NCBI RefSeq assembly: GCF_038593855.1 | Contig: NZ_CP151996.1 | Span: forward strand, 2,480,001 to 2,544,000 | Length of the DNA stretch: 64,000 bases | Reading direction: 5' to 3' | DNA from: Lysinibacillus sp. FSL M8-0337 | GTDB taxonomy: Bacteria > Bacillota > Bacilli > Bacillales_A > Planococcaceae | In this document: positions 35,546-44,473 of the stretch, piece by piece | How positions within the stretch are numbered: the stretch's first letter is position 1 | Layout of the letters: each line of letters opens with the position of its first letter | Notes under the pieces: generated by a model | What the model saw: only the letters and a program-made list of their open reading frames with translations | Told to the model about the DNA's origin: nothing | Database searches by the model: none | Program-made: the position numbers and the translations under genes

Positions 35546-36727
35546 TCACATCTTTTTATAAAGTAATGGTAAGCTTATTAAGAGCATAACAATCCCTAGT
35601 GCTAAAAAATATAGGGGCATTGCAAGGACTGTTCCATTATGGAAAATGCTCATACCATAGATTGTAGCGCTAACGAGTAAATAATACCCTAAGCTAAATA
35701 TCGCACTGGCAGAACCAATGACGTCTTGAAAGTCAATGAGCGCTATGCTTAAACAGATTGGTAAAGCGGTACCTGTACCAAATAAAATAATGAACACACT
35801 AACAATCATGGTTGGCATTTGTAATGCATTTGGTAAAAATTGCACCGATGTAGCGAGCAATGTACCGATGAGCATAATGACTAACCCTTGTACGATAATC
35901 TTCTCAGGTTTTGTATGGCTAACAAGTCGTTTAGATAGCATCGCACCCGCAATAGAAGCGAGAGCAACGATAATACCTAAAAAACCATACACAGCACTTG
36001 TTAGTTTAAAGTATTGCGTAAAAATAAATGGTGCTTCGGTATAATAGCTAAATAATACACCGTTAATACCGCCAATTAATACGCCGTAGCGCCATAGACG
36101 CGCATTTGTAAACATGCGCTTTACTATTGGTAGTATAGGCTTCATTTGGATTGTTGTTAGCACTGTTTCAGGTAAGCGTATATACGCGTAGCAAAATACA
36201 ATAATACTCATAGCAACTAACACAAAAAATACGACCTTAAAGCCAAAATAATAATCAGTAAAACCACCGATTAATGGACCAAGGGCAGGTGTGAAGGCAA
36301 GGGCAGCTGTAATTTGAGCAAACAATTTATGACGCTCAACACCAGAAAAACTTTCTCGTAAAATCGTTTGTGTCACGACAGAGCCAACACTTGCACCAAA
36401 AGCTTGAATAAACCGTGCGACTAATAAAACCGCCATTTCATTTGCTACTAAACAAAGTACGTTACCAAAAAAATATAAGAATAGCCCATATAGCATTGCC
36501 TTGCGACGACCGATTTTATCGGATAAACGCCCAAAGAAAAATACTCCGAAGGCAAAAGCGATAAAATACACACTCATCGTAAGCTGTGCATCACTCATAG
36601 AAATTTCAAATACTTCTGCGATAGATGGTAATGATGGGCTAAAAATAGTTTCACTAATTTGTGGGAAGCCTACTAGTACAATCAGTAATAATAAGCTAGG
36701 TGTTTTGTTTCCGATGTTTTTCTTCAA
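35546..36727 (-). CDS. MFS drug efflux transporter, Bcr/CflA family
   Basis: 393 residues, twelve membrane segments. The motifs FFFGRLSDKIGRRKAMLYG (MFS motif A, about 59-77) and QAFGASVGSVVTQTILRE (motif C region) identify a drug:H+ antiporter of the Bcr/CflA type. TTG start, seven bases after AGGAGAG. It sits between phage tail genes and a phage remnant, so it is cargo or a later insertion. A 27-codon ORF ends on its ribosome site. Substrate unknown. Confidence 0.92.
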   Translation of the reverse strand: MKKNIGNKTPSLLLLIVLVGFPQISETIFSPSLPSIAEVFEISMSDAQLTMSVYFIAFAFGVFFFGRLSDKIGRRKAMLYGLFLYFFGNVLCLVANEMAVLLVARFIQAFGASVGSVVTQTILRESFSGVERHKLFAQITAALAFTPALGPLIGGFTDYYFGFKVVFFVLVAMSIIVFCYAYIRLPETVLTTIQMKPILPIVKRMFTNARLWRYGVLIGGINGVLFSYYTEAPFIFTQYFKLTSAVYGFLGIIVALASIAGAMLSKRLVSHTKPEKIIVQGLVIMLIGTLLATSVQFLPNALQMPTMIVSVFIILFGTGTALPICLSIALIDFQDVIGSASAIFSLGYYLLVSATIYGMSIFHNGTVLAMPLYFLALGIVMLLISLPLLYKKM

Positions 36728-36739
36728 AATAGTACTCTC

Positions 36740-36823
36740 CTAGATAATTATAGGTTCGAAAGAAAAACATCGTAGCTTGGGAAATGGTGGCTTCACAAGT
36801 TTGATTTTTTCTAAATCACTCAT
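36740..36823 (-). CDS. Leader-peptide ORF before the MFS gene
   Basis: A 27-codon ORF (MSDLEKIKLVKPPFPKLRCF then SFEPIII) has AGAAGGAAG upstream and its TAG stop overlaps the AGGAG of the MFS gene. A TATAAT (36858-36863) precedes it. Stalling of ribosomes in the KPPFPKL stretch or near the stop could change access to the pump's start; this is inference. Confidence 0.45.
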   Translation of the reverse strand: MSDLEKIKLVKPPFPKLRCFSFEPIII

Positions 36824-36858
36824 GAATTCACTTCCTTCTAAAATAAATATACGTAAAA

Positions 36859-37318
36859 TTATACCACAACTTTTCTTGCTGTTCGCTCATCAACATAATT
36901 GGTTAAAACATGACCATCAAGTTCAAGTGACAGGTCTTTATCAGCGATAACTCGAAGGAGCTGAATAACTTTTTCTAACATCGGTAAATCAAGTACAGAT
37001 TCGCTTGTAATACTTGTGTTTTGAGCACTGCTGATGGCACTTTTCACCGATAGTCCATCCGTTAAGATACGCAAATCTGCTCTAGCAGCTTCGGCTAATT
37101 GTGATGCCGCAAGCTTCATTTCAGCTTTGGTAGTAGAAAGACTTGAACTAATATCGGGAACTGCATTTGCAGCCAAAACTGCTGCAGCTTTCGTTACGAC
37201 TTTGGCACTGCCTCTGATCCCTTGGATTCCCTGAAGGATTTCCTTCCCCACCATCTGCAAACAATTGAATAGCTAAAGGTAGATAGGTTTTTAAATAAAA
37301 TGGATTGTTTTTCATCAT
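36859..37318 (-). pseudogene. Fused phage remnant: head-protein N-terminus joined to tape-measure C-terminus
   Basis: From 37318 the frame reads MMKNNPFYLKTYLPLAIQLF then ADGGEGNPSG, like the start of phage scaffold or capsid proteins. At about 37260 another phase takes over and reads MVGKEILQGIQGIRGSAKVV and ends LDGHVLTNYVDERTARKVVV, the C-terminal signature of tail tape-measure proteins. So a large internal deletion has fused two structural genes in different frames. The tape-measure part is only 133 residues, so it is not functional as such. Confidence 0.65.
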
Positions 37319-37415
37319 GTCATCCTTGCCCAATTTAGTTATTCTGTTGAATCCCTAAACTGTTTGATAGTAATTTTTCCTGTTCTTTATAGTGTCTGCG
37401 AGAAGAAAGACAAAA

Positions 37416-37442
37416 CAAAAAGCCACTCTGATAGAATGGCTT
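37416..37442 (-). terminator. Terminator of the small-gene block
   Basis: AAGCCA and TGGCTT pair around an 11-base loop with T residues following on the minus strand. It lies downstream of the gene at 37622. The rest of 37319-37621 shows no gene. Confidence 0.65.
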
Positions 37443-37621
37443 GTTTAGTTTTATAATAATGATTGATTTGATTAGATTACCGATATTAACCTAGATATGA
37501 GAACTAATCTAAAGAGCATGTTTAAAGATTGTCAAAAACATTCTTTTATAAGTGTAGAAGTACGAAACCCTTGTTTCACTTAAGCCTTCGTTACTTCATT
37601 AAGAAAAAACATCTGTGATTA

Positions 37622-38140
37622 TTAAATTGGTCCACCTTCAAAACCAATAGGCCATCCATTGTCTTTAAATTTCACTTTATATTGATACTCAAAGGTATCG
37701 TCGTCAAATAAAAAAGATAAACTAAACCCAGAAAATATATAATCGTCAAAATTAACCATCTTTCCAAAACATATTGTAGAAAGATAGTAGTTCTTCATTT
37801 CTTGATTAGGAAAGAATTTCTGTAAATACTTTAATGCACAGCTTATATGAAGATAAAGTTCATCGAATATTTTTTCCGCCATTTCGATAATCTCCGCATC
37901 AGGCTTTTCTTTACTCCCTTGAATAGTAATCTCCACATCTTCCCATTCTCCAATATTAATACTGTATAACCATTGTTCTTGAATGAGATACTTCTCCTTT
38001 TCATATACAGGGGGGTTAACTAGGTTAATTTTTTTTAATTGATCTTTAGTTAACGGTTTAGCAAGAATAAGCTTACTATGTAAAATGTCTTTAATATTAG
38101 AGACAATATATTTAGATTTGTTTAATTCTAAAGAGTCCAT
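37622..38140 (-). CDS. Hypothetical protein, immunity-like (172 aa)
   Basis: Soluble acidic protein with a helical centre (ADAEIIEMAEKIFDELYLHIS-like) and a C-terminal beta-rich part ending FEYQYKVKFKDNGWPIGFEG. GAGGTGG precedes the ATG. Composition and the run of unrelated small acidic genes around it resemble immunity gene arrays of polymorphic toxin systems; no toxin gene is found. Not assigned to a family. Confidence 0.6.
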   Translation of the reverse strand: MDSLELNKSKYIVSNIKDILHSKLILAKPLTKDQLKKINLVNPPVYEKEKYLIQEQWLYSINIGEWEDVEITIQGSKEKPDAEIIEMAEKIFDELYLHISCALKYLQKFFPNQEMKNYYLSTICFGKMVNFDDYIFSGFSLSFLFDDDTFEYQYKVKFKDNGWPIGFEGGPI

Positions 38141-38217
38141 TTCCCACCTCTATTCTGCTCTGTTGTTTAAGTGCATTTCTTTATCAAATGGAGTTTTTTC
38201 TACCAATACGGGCCCTC

Positions 38218-38580
38218 TCAACCTTCTAAATATGAAATAGGATATGGCGAGTAAACTAATGTATCGCCATCTTCATCTGACTTTAAAATTATGATAAAAT
38301 CTGCCTCATTACTATCATCCCCTTTAGGTATTGGCGTAATCATGGGAGGGCATCTTAATTCATTACCGTATTTGTCTAATGTCTCATTAAACTTATTTAG
38401 AGCAAACGTGACACGTTTATCGATAAGAGCAAATAATTTATCCACTCCACCTGTTTGCATATCAAAATAATCAGGATTGCTCTCTCTTTTCTCAATTAAT
38501 TTCTCTTTATATTCTGAAACTGTTAAAAAACAAAACTCCCAATCAAGAGGATAACCTCCACCTAACCAATAAATATTCAT
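38218..38580 (-). CDS. Hypothetical protein, immunity-like (120 aa)
   Basis: The ATG at 38580 is preferred (AGGAGG eight bases upstream). Starts MNIYWLGGGYPLDWEFCFLT; acidic C-terminus (ILKSDEDGDTLVYSPYPISY). No membrane segment. Same direction and about 80 bases from the gene at 37622, so probably one transcript. No family recognised. Confidence 0.6.
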   Translation of the reverse strand: MNIYWLGGGYPLDWEFCFLTVSEYKEKLIEKRESNPDYFDMQTGGVDKLFALIDKRVTFALNKFNETLDKYGNELRCPPMITPIPKGDDSNEADFIIILKSDEDGDTLVYSPYPISYLEG

Positions 38581-38806
38581 CAACTATACCTCCTCTTCAA
38601 TAAGTTAAGCACACTTCACAATCTTCAAAATCAACTTTAACATAAATATCCAAATAAGAACCAATTATCGCGTAGGTAGTAAAAGGTGATACATAGTTTT
38701 TTTGACTATGTATCATCCTTAAATTTTTTACTTTTACATTTCAGATTTTGATTTGTGATATGGTGTTAACTTAAGTTACGCAAAATTCTATTTCCAATTA
38801 ACGTTT

Positions 38807-39164
38807 TTAAAGTTCCTGAAACATTATAGAAACTAACTTTTGACAACCAAGACCTTTATTTAATGCAGCAATCACAGCCAAATAAAGTAGGTGTATTTCT
38901 CTATCACCCATTTCAGTCACCACACTTTTGCACCAATCGTTAAAATCATTTGATAGTGGCGGTGTAAGATTATAAAACTCCGAATAATGGATCATGGTTT
39001 GTTGGGACACCATGTTGTTTGTGAACTTCCTCTAACATTCGAATTTTAGACGGCCCGTCCACCCATAATATTTCAGTAGCATATTTTAAACCAATTAAAT
39101 GCTTATCAAATTCAATTGTATCGTTCGTTGAAGAAGAAGTTTTCTTTTGGATAAACTCTTTCAT
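38807..39164 (-). pseudogene. Frameshifted small gene (two overlapping frames)
   Basis: The upstream frame (38970-39164, MKEFIQKKTSSSTNDTIEFD... ending PTNHDPLFGVL) and the downstream frame (38807-39013, ...SQQTMIHYSEFYNLTPPLSN... LGCQKLVSIMFQEL) overlap by 44 bases. Neither has its own ribosome site at the overlap, and together they would make a single protein of about 120 aa. The first frame is open further upstream (GYNTKEAAQTNIKFIQEFKR) to a stop near 39238. Best read as a frameshifted toxin- or immunity-related gene; two separate genes remain possible. Confidence 0.45.
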
Positions 39165-39242
39165 CCTCTTAAACTCTTGGATGAATTTAATGTTTGTTTG
39201 AGCAGCTTCTTTTGTGTTGTAGCCTTTGTAATTTCCTTAAAA

Positions 39243-39370
39243 TAAAACCAAACGATCTTTTTGTTCAAGAACAACTTGAATACGGTTTTGAAGTAATTGA
39301 AATTAATACAAATGATACTCCAAATATATGGAATTACTACCTAACAATTTTAGCCGATATACAAGAATGA
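39243..39370 (+). pseudogene. 3' fragment of an unknown plus-strand gene
   Basis: An open frame without start (PNDLFVQEQLEYGFEVIEIN, NIWNYYLTILADIQE, then TGA at 39368-39370). The composition is protein-like, and a small ORF follows 10 bases later. It looks like the truncated end of a gene lost at the junction near 39240. Confidence 0.4.
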
Positions 39371-39380
39371 GTTGTTAGAT

Positions 39381-39587
39381 ATGACTTTTGTATGCACTGC
39401 TAAGTTATGGGAAGAATTTAATGAAGTAAGAGAAATTAATATTAGTCCTACTTATCTCGATAAAATTCAATCTTTACTGGATTCCATTCCTGTTAGTATA
39501 GAACAAGAATTACTAGACGCAATTAAAGCCGCAATGGTAGTTGAACTTGATTTAGATGAACACACACTAGAAATTTCTTTCATCTAG
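39381..39587 (+). CDS. Small acidic hypothetical protein
   Basis: Frame MTFVCTAKLWEEFNEVREIN ... ELDLDEHTLEISFI (68 aa from the ATG at 39381; a TTG three codons earlier is possible). No clear ribosome site; it may have been translated by coupling to the gene whose end lies at 39370. Acidic and helical, immunity-like. Uncertain. Confidence 0.4.
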   Translation: MTFVCTAKLWEEFNEVREINISPTYLDKIQSLLDSIPVSIEQELLDAIKAAMVVELDLDEHTLEISFI

Positions 39588-39938
39588 GTGATTTGATTTT
39601 CTTTAAATGGAATTTCCTTATAAAATTATCAAACATTTTGTCATTTAGAAAATTTTTTTACTCCTTACAATCTTAGTTGTAATTAAACAATATTGTTAAC
39701 TGCTTCCTATATGGAGGCAGTTTTAACAACAAAAAGCACGCTGTAATCTGTTGGCTATTATTAAAAAGAGCCAAACAAAGGACAGAGTGCTTCATATATA
39801 TTAAACATTTAATTTTATGTTAGAAAAGTGTTTGTTGAATAAAGAAAAAGAGCTGCAAATGCAATTCCAAGATTTAAGATTAACGTATCACGTTTGCTCA
39901 ATTAGGTTTTTGATATTAAAGTATTTATTTTGAGGATT
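39588..39938. other. Gap with a plus-strand hairpin
   Basis: AACTGCTTCC...GGAGGCAGTT (near 39699-39724) forms a hairpin followed by TT. A short open frame (MLEKCLLNKEKELQMQFQDL, from 39817) lacks a ribosome site. No gene is supported. Confidence 0.35.
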
Positions 39939-40376
39939 TTATTTATTCCACTCTTCCCTGACAAATGCCATAGCGCTTTCAATAGTTGTGACGTTCTTAT
40001 TGAGCCAACTTTCCCCTATATCTCTCACCAACGAGTGAACAAACCCAATTTTACTAACAATTTTTACATAATCCAGTAATACATTTATAACACCATCATT
40101 TAACCCCAACTCTTGTAAATCTTTAACCAGTTCTATATCATCCTGAGAAACAGAGCCATTGAGATTTTTAAGATAATCAATTGGTGTCGAAGAAATAACC
40201 TTTTTTATATACCATTCTTCGTAACTCATTCCTGTTTCATCTTTAAATCTTTCTTCTCCTTTTGATTTCCATTCCTCAATTGTTATCCCGTGCACTTCTT
40301 TAAATCGTTCTTCAGCAGTCGAGCCGTATATTACTTTGTCACTTATTTTCTTAAATCGTTTTATATTATTACTCAC
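39939..40376 (-). CDS. DnaB/DnaD C-terminal-like protein (DDBH2 domain), stand-alone
   Basis: 145 residues. The last 80 (DDIELVKDLQELGLNDGVINVLLDYV, SLVRDIGESWLNKNVTTIESAMAFVREEWNK) closely follow the DDBH2 helix bundle of the Bacillus replication initiation protein DnaB and of phage DnaD-like loaders. The N-terminal 60 residues have two repeats (ERFKEVHGITIEEW, ERFKDETGMSYEEW). Much shorter than DnaB (~470 aa), so a truncated or specialised copy. GTG start with AAGGG upstream. Confidence 0.6.
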   Translation of the reverse strand: MSNNIKRFKKISDKVIYGSTAEERFKEVHGITIEEWKSKGEERFKDETGMSYEEWYIKKVISSTPIDYLKNLNGSVSQDDIELVKDLQELGLNDGVINVLLDYVKIVSKIGFVHSLVRDIGESWLNKNVTTIESAMAFVREEWNK

Positions 40377-40452
40377 TCCATTTCATCCCTTTTCAACTTA
40401 ATTTTCACTTAAACTATATTTCAGTTAGCAGATAGATATTTATTGAAAGTTA

Positions 40453-40638
40453 TTAAAAATTAAATTGAAGAAACCCAAACATATTCGGTAATATAAAGAT
40501 TAAAAATAGCCCTGTAAACGAGAAGGTTATAAATCTTTTTCTATCTATACCAAGTCTTAATTCCCAGAGTCCCAGACACACTAAATATAAACCTAACAAC
40601 ATACTAATCATTGGTAATATCACTAAATAAATACTCAT
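40453..40638 (-). CDS. Small membrane protein (61 aa)
   Basis: ATG at 40638 chosen because AAAAGGAG lies nine bases upstream; a longer frame to 40692 exists. Two membrane helices (YLVILPMISMLLGLYLVCLG and FITFSFTGLFLIFILPNMFG) around RLGIDRKR. No family recognised. Confidence 0.6.
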   Translation of the reverse strand: MSIYLVILPMISMLLGLYLVCLGLWELRLGIDRKRFITFSFTGLFLIFILPNMFGFLQFNF

Positions 40639-41058
40639 TTCATTTTCTCCTTTTAATGATTCCGTTTTATATGTATCTCTTTGAACTGACACAGTCTCTT
40701 TACTTTAATACGTCTAGCATGAATAGAAGTTCCAATTTTAAGTAATTTATCCATTAATATTTAACAGTTAACAAATTCCTTGATATTAGGGGAATTTTAA
40801 AAAATGAAAATTAATAATGAGTTGCTTCTTTATCAAAGTACCAGCTGCACTTTGCATAAAAAACTGAATTAATAATGCGTATAAGAAAAGACACAAACGT
40901 TGATTTAACAACATTCGTGACTTTTTGGTGTACGTCCAAGCTTTCATTTTGGGACGTTTTTAGGTTTATTTATGTTTACGTTATAAATCCTTGTTGCACC
41001 AAAGCCCCTGTTCGTTGAAGAAAAAAATGAAACTTTTCATTTCAATGGTCCATATAAA
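40639..41058. other. Gap with plus-strand terminator and a 19-bp repeat
   Basis: TTCGTGACTTTTTGGTGTA (40914-40932) recurs at 46209-46227 with one mismatch. It is followed by a terminator-like hairpin ACGTCC...GGACGT (40932-40957) and T residues. No gene ends before it on the plus strand, so a gene may have been lost. Confidence 0.5.
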
Positions 41059-41769
41059 TCAATTCAATTTAGGTGATTTCTTTCGTTGTAAAAATGCAAT
41101 AATAAAAAATAATACACTGAATAAACCGGTTCCCCACGGAAACATAAGGGGGAAGAATATAGTTGGATATGTAAATAGTATATCTGAATAATACCCCATC
41201 CCCATTAACGATGTACTAGAAATGTTTATTAATCGAACCGCAAGTGGATTTTCGCTTCGGTCGTAATATGAAATTTGATCTTCTGTAAGCTTACCTTTTT
41301 CATCAATCCATATGATTTTCCATCTACGATCTTCCATTGCACCATTATCATCTGTAAGACGCTGTACGATAGCTATATCATCGTTTACCGTTAAAATGTC
41401 AAGCCAAGAGTAATAACGACCCCCTCTATCACGATTCGAGAGCCATATTTCATCTGTTGTCGTAACTTCTTTATTATCAATTGAAAGATGAAGTTTTACT
41501 ATATCTCCAGGTTTTACACCTTCATTTTCATCCCAATAAGTTAATGTTCCTTTTTCCCCTGTTTTTTCTTCAACTATTTCAATGAGGTGACCATTGACTA
41601 CAATTTCTGACACATCGTTATGTGTGAGGAAGCCTTGAGCATATGCCTGTTCAATTGTATATCGATTATCCAGTTTCCACGTTGTTACTCTTTCTCTTAC
41701 CATTTGAAATAACGGTAGTGCTGAAATAACAAACAATATAAGACTAATCATAAATAAATTTTTTCTCAT
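41059..41769 (-). CDS. Hypothetical membrane protein with extracytoplasmic domain
   Basis: The ATG at 41769 (GGAGTGG upstream) gives 236 aa. One N-terminal membrane helix (NLFMISLILFVISALPLFQM), an extracytoplasmic domain (about 25-185) with a DUF3592-like feel (VVNGHLIEIVEEKTGEKGTL, PGDIVKLHLSIDN), and two C-terminal helices (ILFTYPTIFFPLMFPW, LFSVLFFIIAFLQ) with a basic tail. Family uncertain. Confidence 0.6.
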   Translation of the reverse strand: MRKNLFMISLILFVISALPLFQMVRERVTTWKLDNRYTIEQAYAQGFLTHNDVSEIVVNGHLIEIVEEKTGEKGTLTYWDENEGVKPGDIVKLHLSIDNKEVTTTDEIWLSNRDRGGRYYSWLDILTVNDDIAIVQRLTDDNGAMEDRRWKIIWIDEKGKLTEDQISYYDRSENPLAVRLINISSTSLMGMGYYSDILFTYPTIFFPLMFPWGTGLFSVLFFIIAFLQRKKSPKLN

Positions 41770-42289
41770 TCTTTCCACTCCTTTAAAACAGTCCATTTGT
41801 TAAAAATGACACTACGGAAGAAATAGATAATTCTTTTAACCAAACTACTGATTGTTACTTCTGGTTTGGACTATCTTATTCAACTAAAACACCCCGTTAG
41901 TTGAATTTTAACCCTCCCATGTGTCATTTGGGGACATTTCTTAAAAGAATGTTATTCAATAATATGACCCATTAACGAAAACGAGCGCCGGTTCTTATTA
42001 CAGAATCGCGCCAGATTACTGAATAACGAATATAAAACCTTATTAACACATAGCCTTGATATTTAACTTTGATACGGTTCGCCATGCTAATTGCAATTGC
42101 GAACCTTTTTATATGTAAATCTCCTTATCAGATGTGCTGATAATATCCCTATTCCAGCGATAGACTTATCCTATTACTCTTTTTATTTCTGTATAATGTA
42201 AATTTATAAGATGAGTCAAAACATTTATTATATAGTTTCTGTGATAAGCTTGTATTTATAAACTTCGTATTATGCTCATAATCACCAAA
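41770..42289. other. Gap carrying one full copy of the hairpin repeat
   Basis: Apart from the repeat at 41980-42023 there is a palindromic run TTCAACTAA...TTAGTTGAA (41879-41905) and no supported gene. Confidence 0.4.
41980..42023 (+). repeat. Dispersed repeat, full copy A
   Basis: A 44-bp unit beginning AACGAGCGCCGGTTCTTATT and ending CCAGATTACTGAA. Its centre can fold (GGTTCT / AGAATC with G-T pairing). Copy B at 48473-48516 is nearly the same, and shorter 3' parts occur at 42969 and 50588. Confidence 0.7.
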
Positions 42290-42805
42290 TTAAATTGTAA
42301 TATTTTCATCTGTCACATAAATCACTTTTTCATTCGCTAAAGCAACACTTAAGATGTGATAATCATCATTTACCCATTTTGCTTCAAACAATAGCACTAC
42401 GTATCTTTCTTCTTCCGTGCCATTTAGTTCTTCTTTCATTACTTTATGATAGAGGTTTGAATCCGTAACTACTCCATGAAGTTCGGTTTGAAGAACAATT
42501 TCAAAAAGTTCGGTATTACCTAAGACATCATTAGTATTTTCAAAATATTTAAAACTCGCTGTATAGTCAGTGTAATCATGACATTCATTCTGATATTCAA
42601 TCATAGACTGTATTATTTCCGGAGTTATTCTATCTAAATTTTCTATAAAATATTGATATGCTTGACAATGTTTCTCGTTGATTTCATCGTCAAAAGTTAT
42701 TTTCACTTCTTTTTCTAATCCTGAAAACTTTATAAGTCTAATTGCTTCGTATTCTTCAAATTCATTTAACTCTAACTCTCCGAATATAGGGTGCAATAAA
42801 TCCAT
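42290..42805 (-). CDS. Hypothetical protein, immunity-like (DUF2004/DUF6985-type features)
   Basis: 171 residues, acidic. It opens MDLLHPIFGELELNEFEEYE, like families that begin HPxFG and occur as immunity or SUKH-neighbour proteins, and ends in a beta-rich segment (VALANEKVIYVTDENITI). AAGGAGG precedes the ATG. No toxin is nearby. Confidence 0.5.
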   Translation of the reverse strand: MDLLHPIFGELELNEFEEYEAIRLIKFSGLEKEVKITFDDEINEKHCQAYQYFIENLDRITPEIIQSMIEYQNECHDYTDYTASFKYFENTNDVLGNTELFEIVLQTELHGVVTDSNLYHKVMKEELNGTEEERYVVLLFEAKWVNDDYHILSVALANEKVIYVTDENITI

Positions 42806-42968
42806 AATTAAATTTCCTCCTTATTATATAAATAATATTATCTATTCCCCTATAAACATGCTATATTTCGCTGTGTGGTACGGTCTACAGTTCTTTAATA
42901 CAACCTTTTATCAGCCCCATCACTACTAAGCACTTTTATAAGGACTAATCACCTATATTCAGCAATAT

Positions 42969-42985
42969 TGCCCGATTGTGGAACA
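42969..42985 (+). repeat. Dispersed repeat, partial copy C
   Basis: TGCCCGATTGTGGAACA repeats the 3' third of copy B (48505-48516). Surrounding gap (42806-43109) shows no gene; a hairpin AAAATCACCTC/GAGGTGATTTTT (43039-43076) ends transcripts from both sides. Confidence 0.5.
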
Positions 42986-43109
42986 AAATATAAATAACAT
43001 TGAAAATCAATTCAATTTTAACATAAATACCCAAAAATAAAATCACCTCTAAGAAAAACCAACGAGGTGATTTTTATCAAGCTTTATTTAGAAACATATT
43101 TAGCTTCAC

Positions 43110-44045
43110 TCACCGTTCACCACTAAACTGCTTTCTCCAATCCTCGAAGCTCATGAATGGTACTGTTACACTAGGTGGCTTAACTTCTTTGTAAGCTTTG
43201 TTAAACTCCTGTTTATAAGTTAGTCCTAAGTCATCCATGTAAGCATCTATATGAGCTGCTAATTTCTTTTGGTACGTATTATCCATATAATCTTTACCAC
43301 GTCTGTATTCAGGTAATTTACCGTTTACCAAGTAAATTGAATGACATCGACACTGAATATCCATTGAAGTAATTCCCCAAAGTCTAGGTGCTTTTGATTT
43401 CCACTTACCATAGTGATAATAGCCGTCTTTATCAGCCTTTTGTCCATCTAGCTTTCTATGAGATTTCCGTACTCTCGTATCAAGTGACGACATCCAAACC
43501 TTTGTTAGCCGAACGGTTTTACTAGCCTGTTCTTCTACAGCTAAATCTGCTTGAGATCTTACGCGGCCACCGTCTGTACGAGCAACAAGGATAGCCTTCT
43601 TCTTGGTCCATCCCATAGCGGTCTCAATTCTGTATGCCATTTCAGTGTAGCTTTCTCCTGCTTGTAGGCTTTGCGCTATCTCGATGTTTAGATGTCTAAT
43701 AATGTTGTTCCTGTGGGATTAAAATATCTTTGGTAACGTCAGAAATTCCACTGGATTGTCGATTGCAGCTTGAATCACTACTATCGATGGTATTTGAAAG
43801 CCCATTTCCTCGCCTGTAGATTGTTGTAAAAGGTAGGCCATCATCAAATACCTCTCAATGTAAAGTTGTTCCTCTGACTCTCTTATTAGCTTAATAATCG
43901 CTTTGTAATCCGAATTGAGCTCTTGAGCAATTAGATTCATTTCCTGATTGAAACGATTGTATTTATTAACGTCAGTCCAAGTGGCTTCACCACTCTTACC
44001 AAACTTACGATGCATCTGTAGCATTTGGTCGAGGATGGCTCTATC
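43110..44045 (-). pseudogene. Phage head morphogenesis protein (MuF/SPP1 gp7-like), frameshifted and truncated
   Basis: Two frames make one protein. The upstream part (44045-43719: RAILDQMLQMHRKFGKSGEA ... VEFLTLPKIF) stops at 43719, and the other phase resumes at about 43728 (SHRNNIIRHLNIEIAQSLQA, ETAMGWTKKKAILVARTDGG) and runs to 43110. The block KVWMSSLDTRVRKSHRKLDG plus DIQCRCHSIYLVNG is the signature of minor head proteins that help DNA packaging. A single-base shift and a missing N-terminus inactivate it. Confidence 0.85.
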
Positions 44046-44171
44046 GCTGAAAAAGAAACTCTTATAGATTTACTTTCAAAAACTACATTTTCTAAGTATA
44101 AAGATAAAATAGTTGTCATTAAAAATTTAGCACTACGAAATATGTTTTTAAGCGAATACTTAAATGATTGA
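44043..44171 (+). pseudogene. 3' fragment of an unknown plus-strand gene at the prophage junction
   Basis: Open frame AEKETLIDLLSKTTFSKYKD, KIVVIKNLALRNMFLSEYLN then D and TGA (44169-44171) with no start. It abuts the truncated end of the head gene at 44045, so one rearrangement cut both. Family unknown. Confidence 0.4.
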
Positions 44172-44203
44172 ATCAGTTGAACTTACACTGAAAACATTAA
44201 ATA

Positions 44204-44347
44204 TTAAGTTTCCTTTACTGTAGATGCAGTTGCCTTTAATGATTCAAGCTCGTCCTTCATTCTCATATATCTACGCATATTGGCGTGATAATTTTTAATT
44301 GCCTTGTCTAGCTGGTAGCGATTTAGTTGTGATCGTTCTTTTAACAT
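44204..44347 (-). CDS. Small coiled, basic protein (47 aa), phage-associated
   Basis: ORF MLKERSQLNRYQLDKAIKNY ... MKDELESLKATASTVKET, with GGAGGGTGG seven bases before the ATG. A long amphipathic helix and heptad-like leucines suggest a coiled coil. It lies in the prophage direction, just upstream of the head gene remnant. Not recognised. Confidence 0.55.
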   Translation of the reverse strand: MLKERSQLNRYQLDKAIKNYHANMRRYMRMKDELESLKATASTVKET

Positions 44348-44401
44348 AGTTCCACCCTCCTATGTGTTATAATGCTGATACGAATATGGAATAAGAGAGC
44401 G

Positions 44402-44436
44402 AGCTGTAGCGAATGACGACGCTGCAGCTTTTTTAT
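44402..44436 (+). terminator. Terminator-like hairpin with TGACGAC motif
   Basis: AGCTGTAGC (44402-44410) pairs with GCTGCAGCT (44421-44429) around GAATGACGAC, followed by six T residues. The loop and 3' arm (TGACGACGCTGCAGCTTTTTT) have related copies at 54861 and 56802. Confidence 0.6.
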
Positions 44437-44473
44437 GGTACAATTTACACAAAATACATAAAGAGGTAATTGA

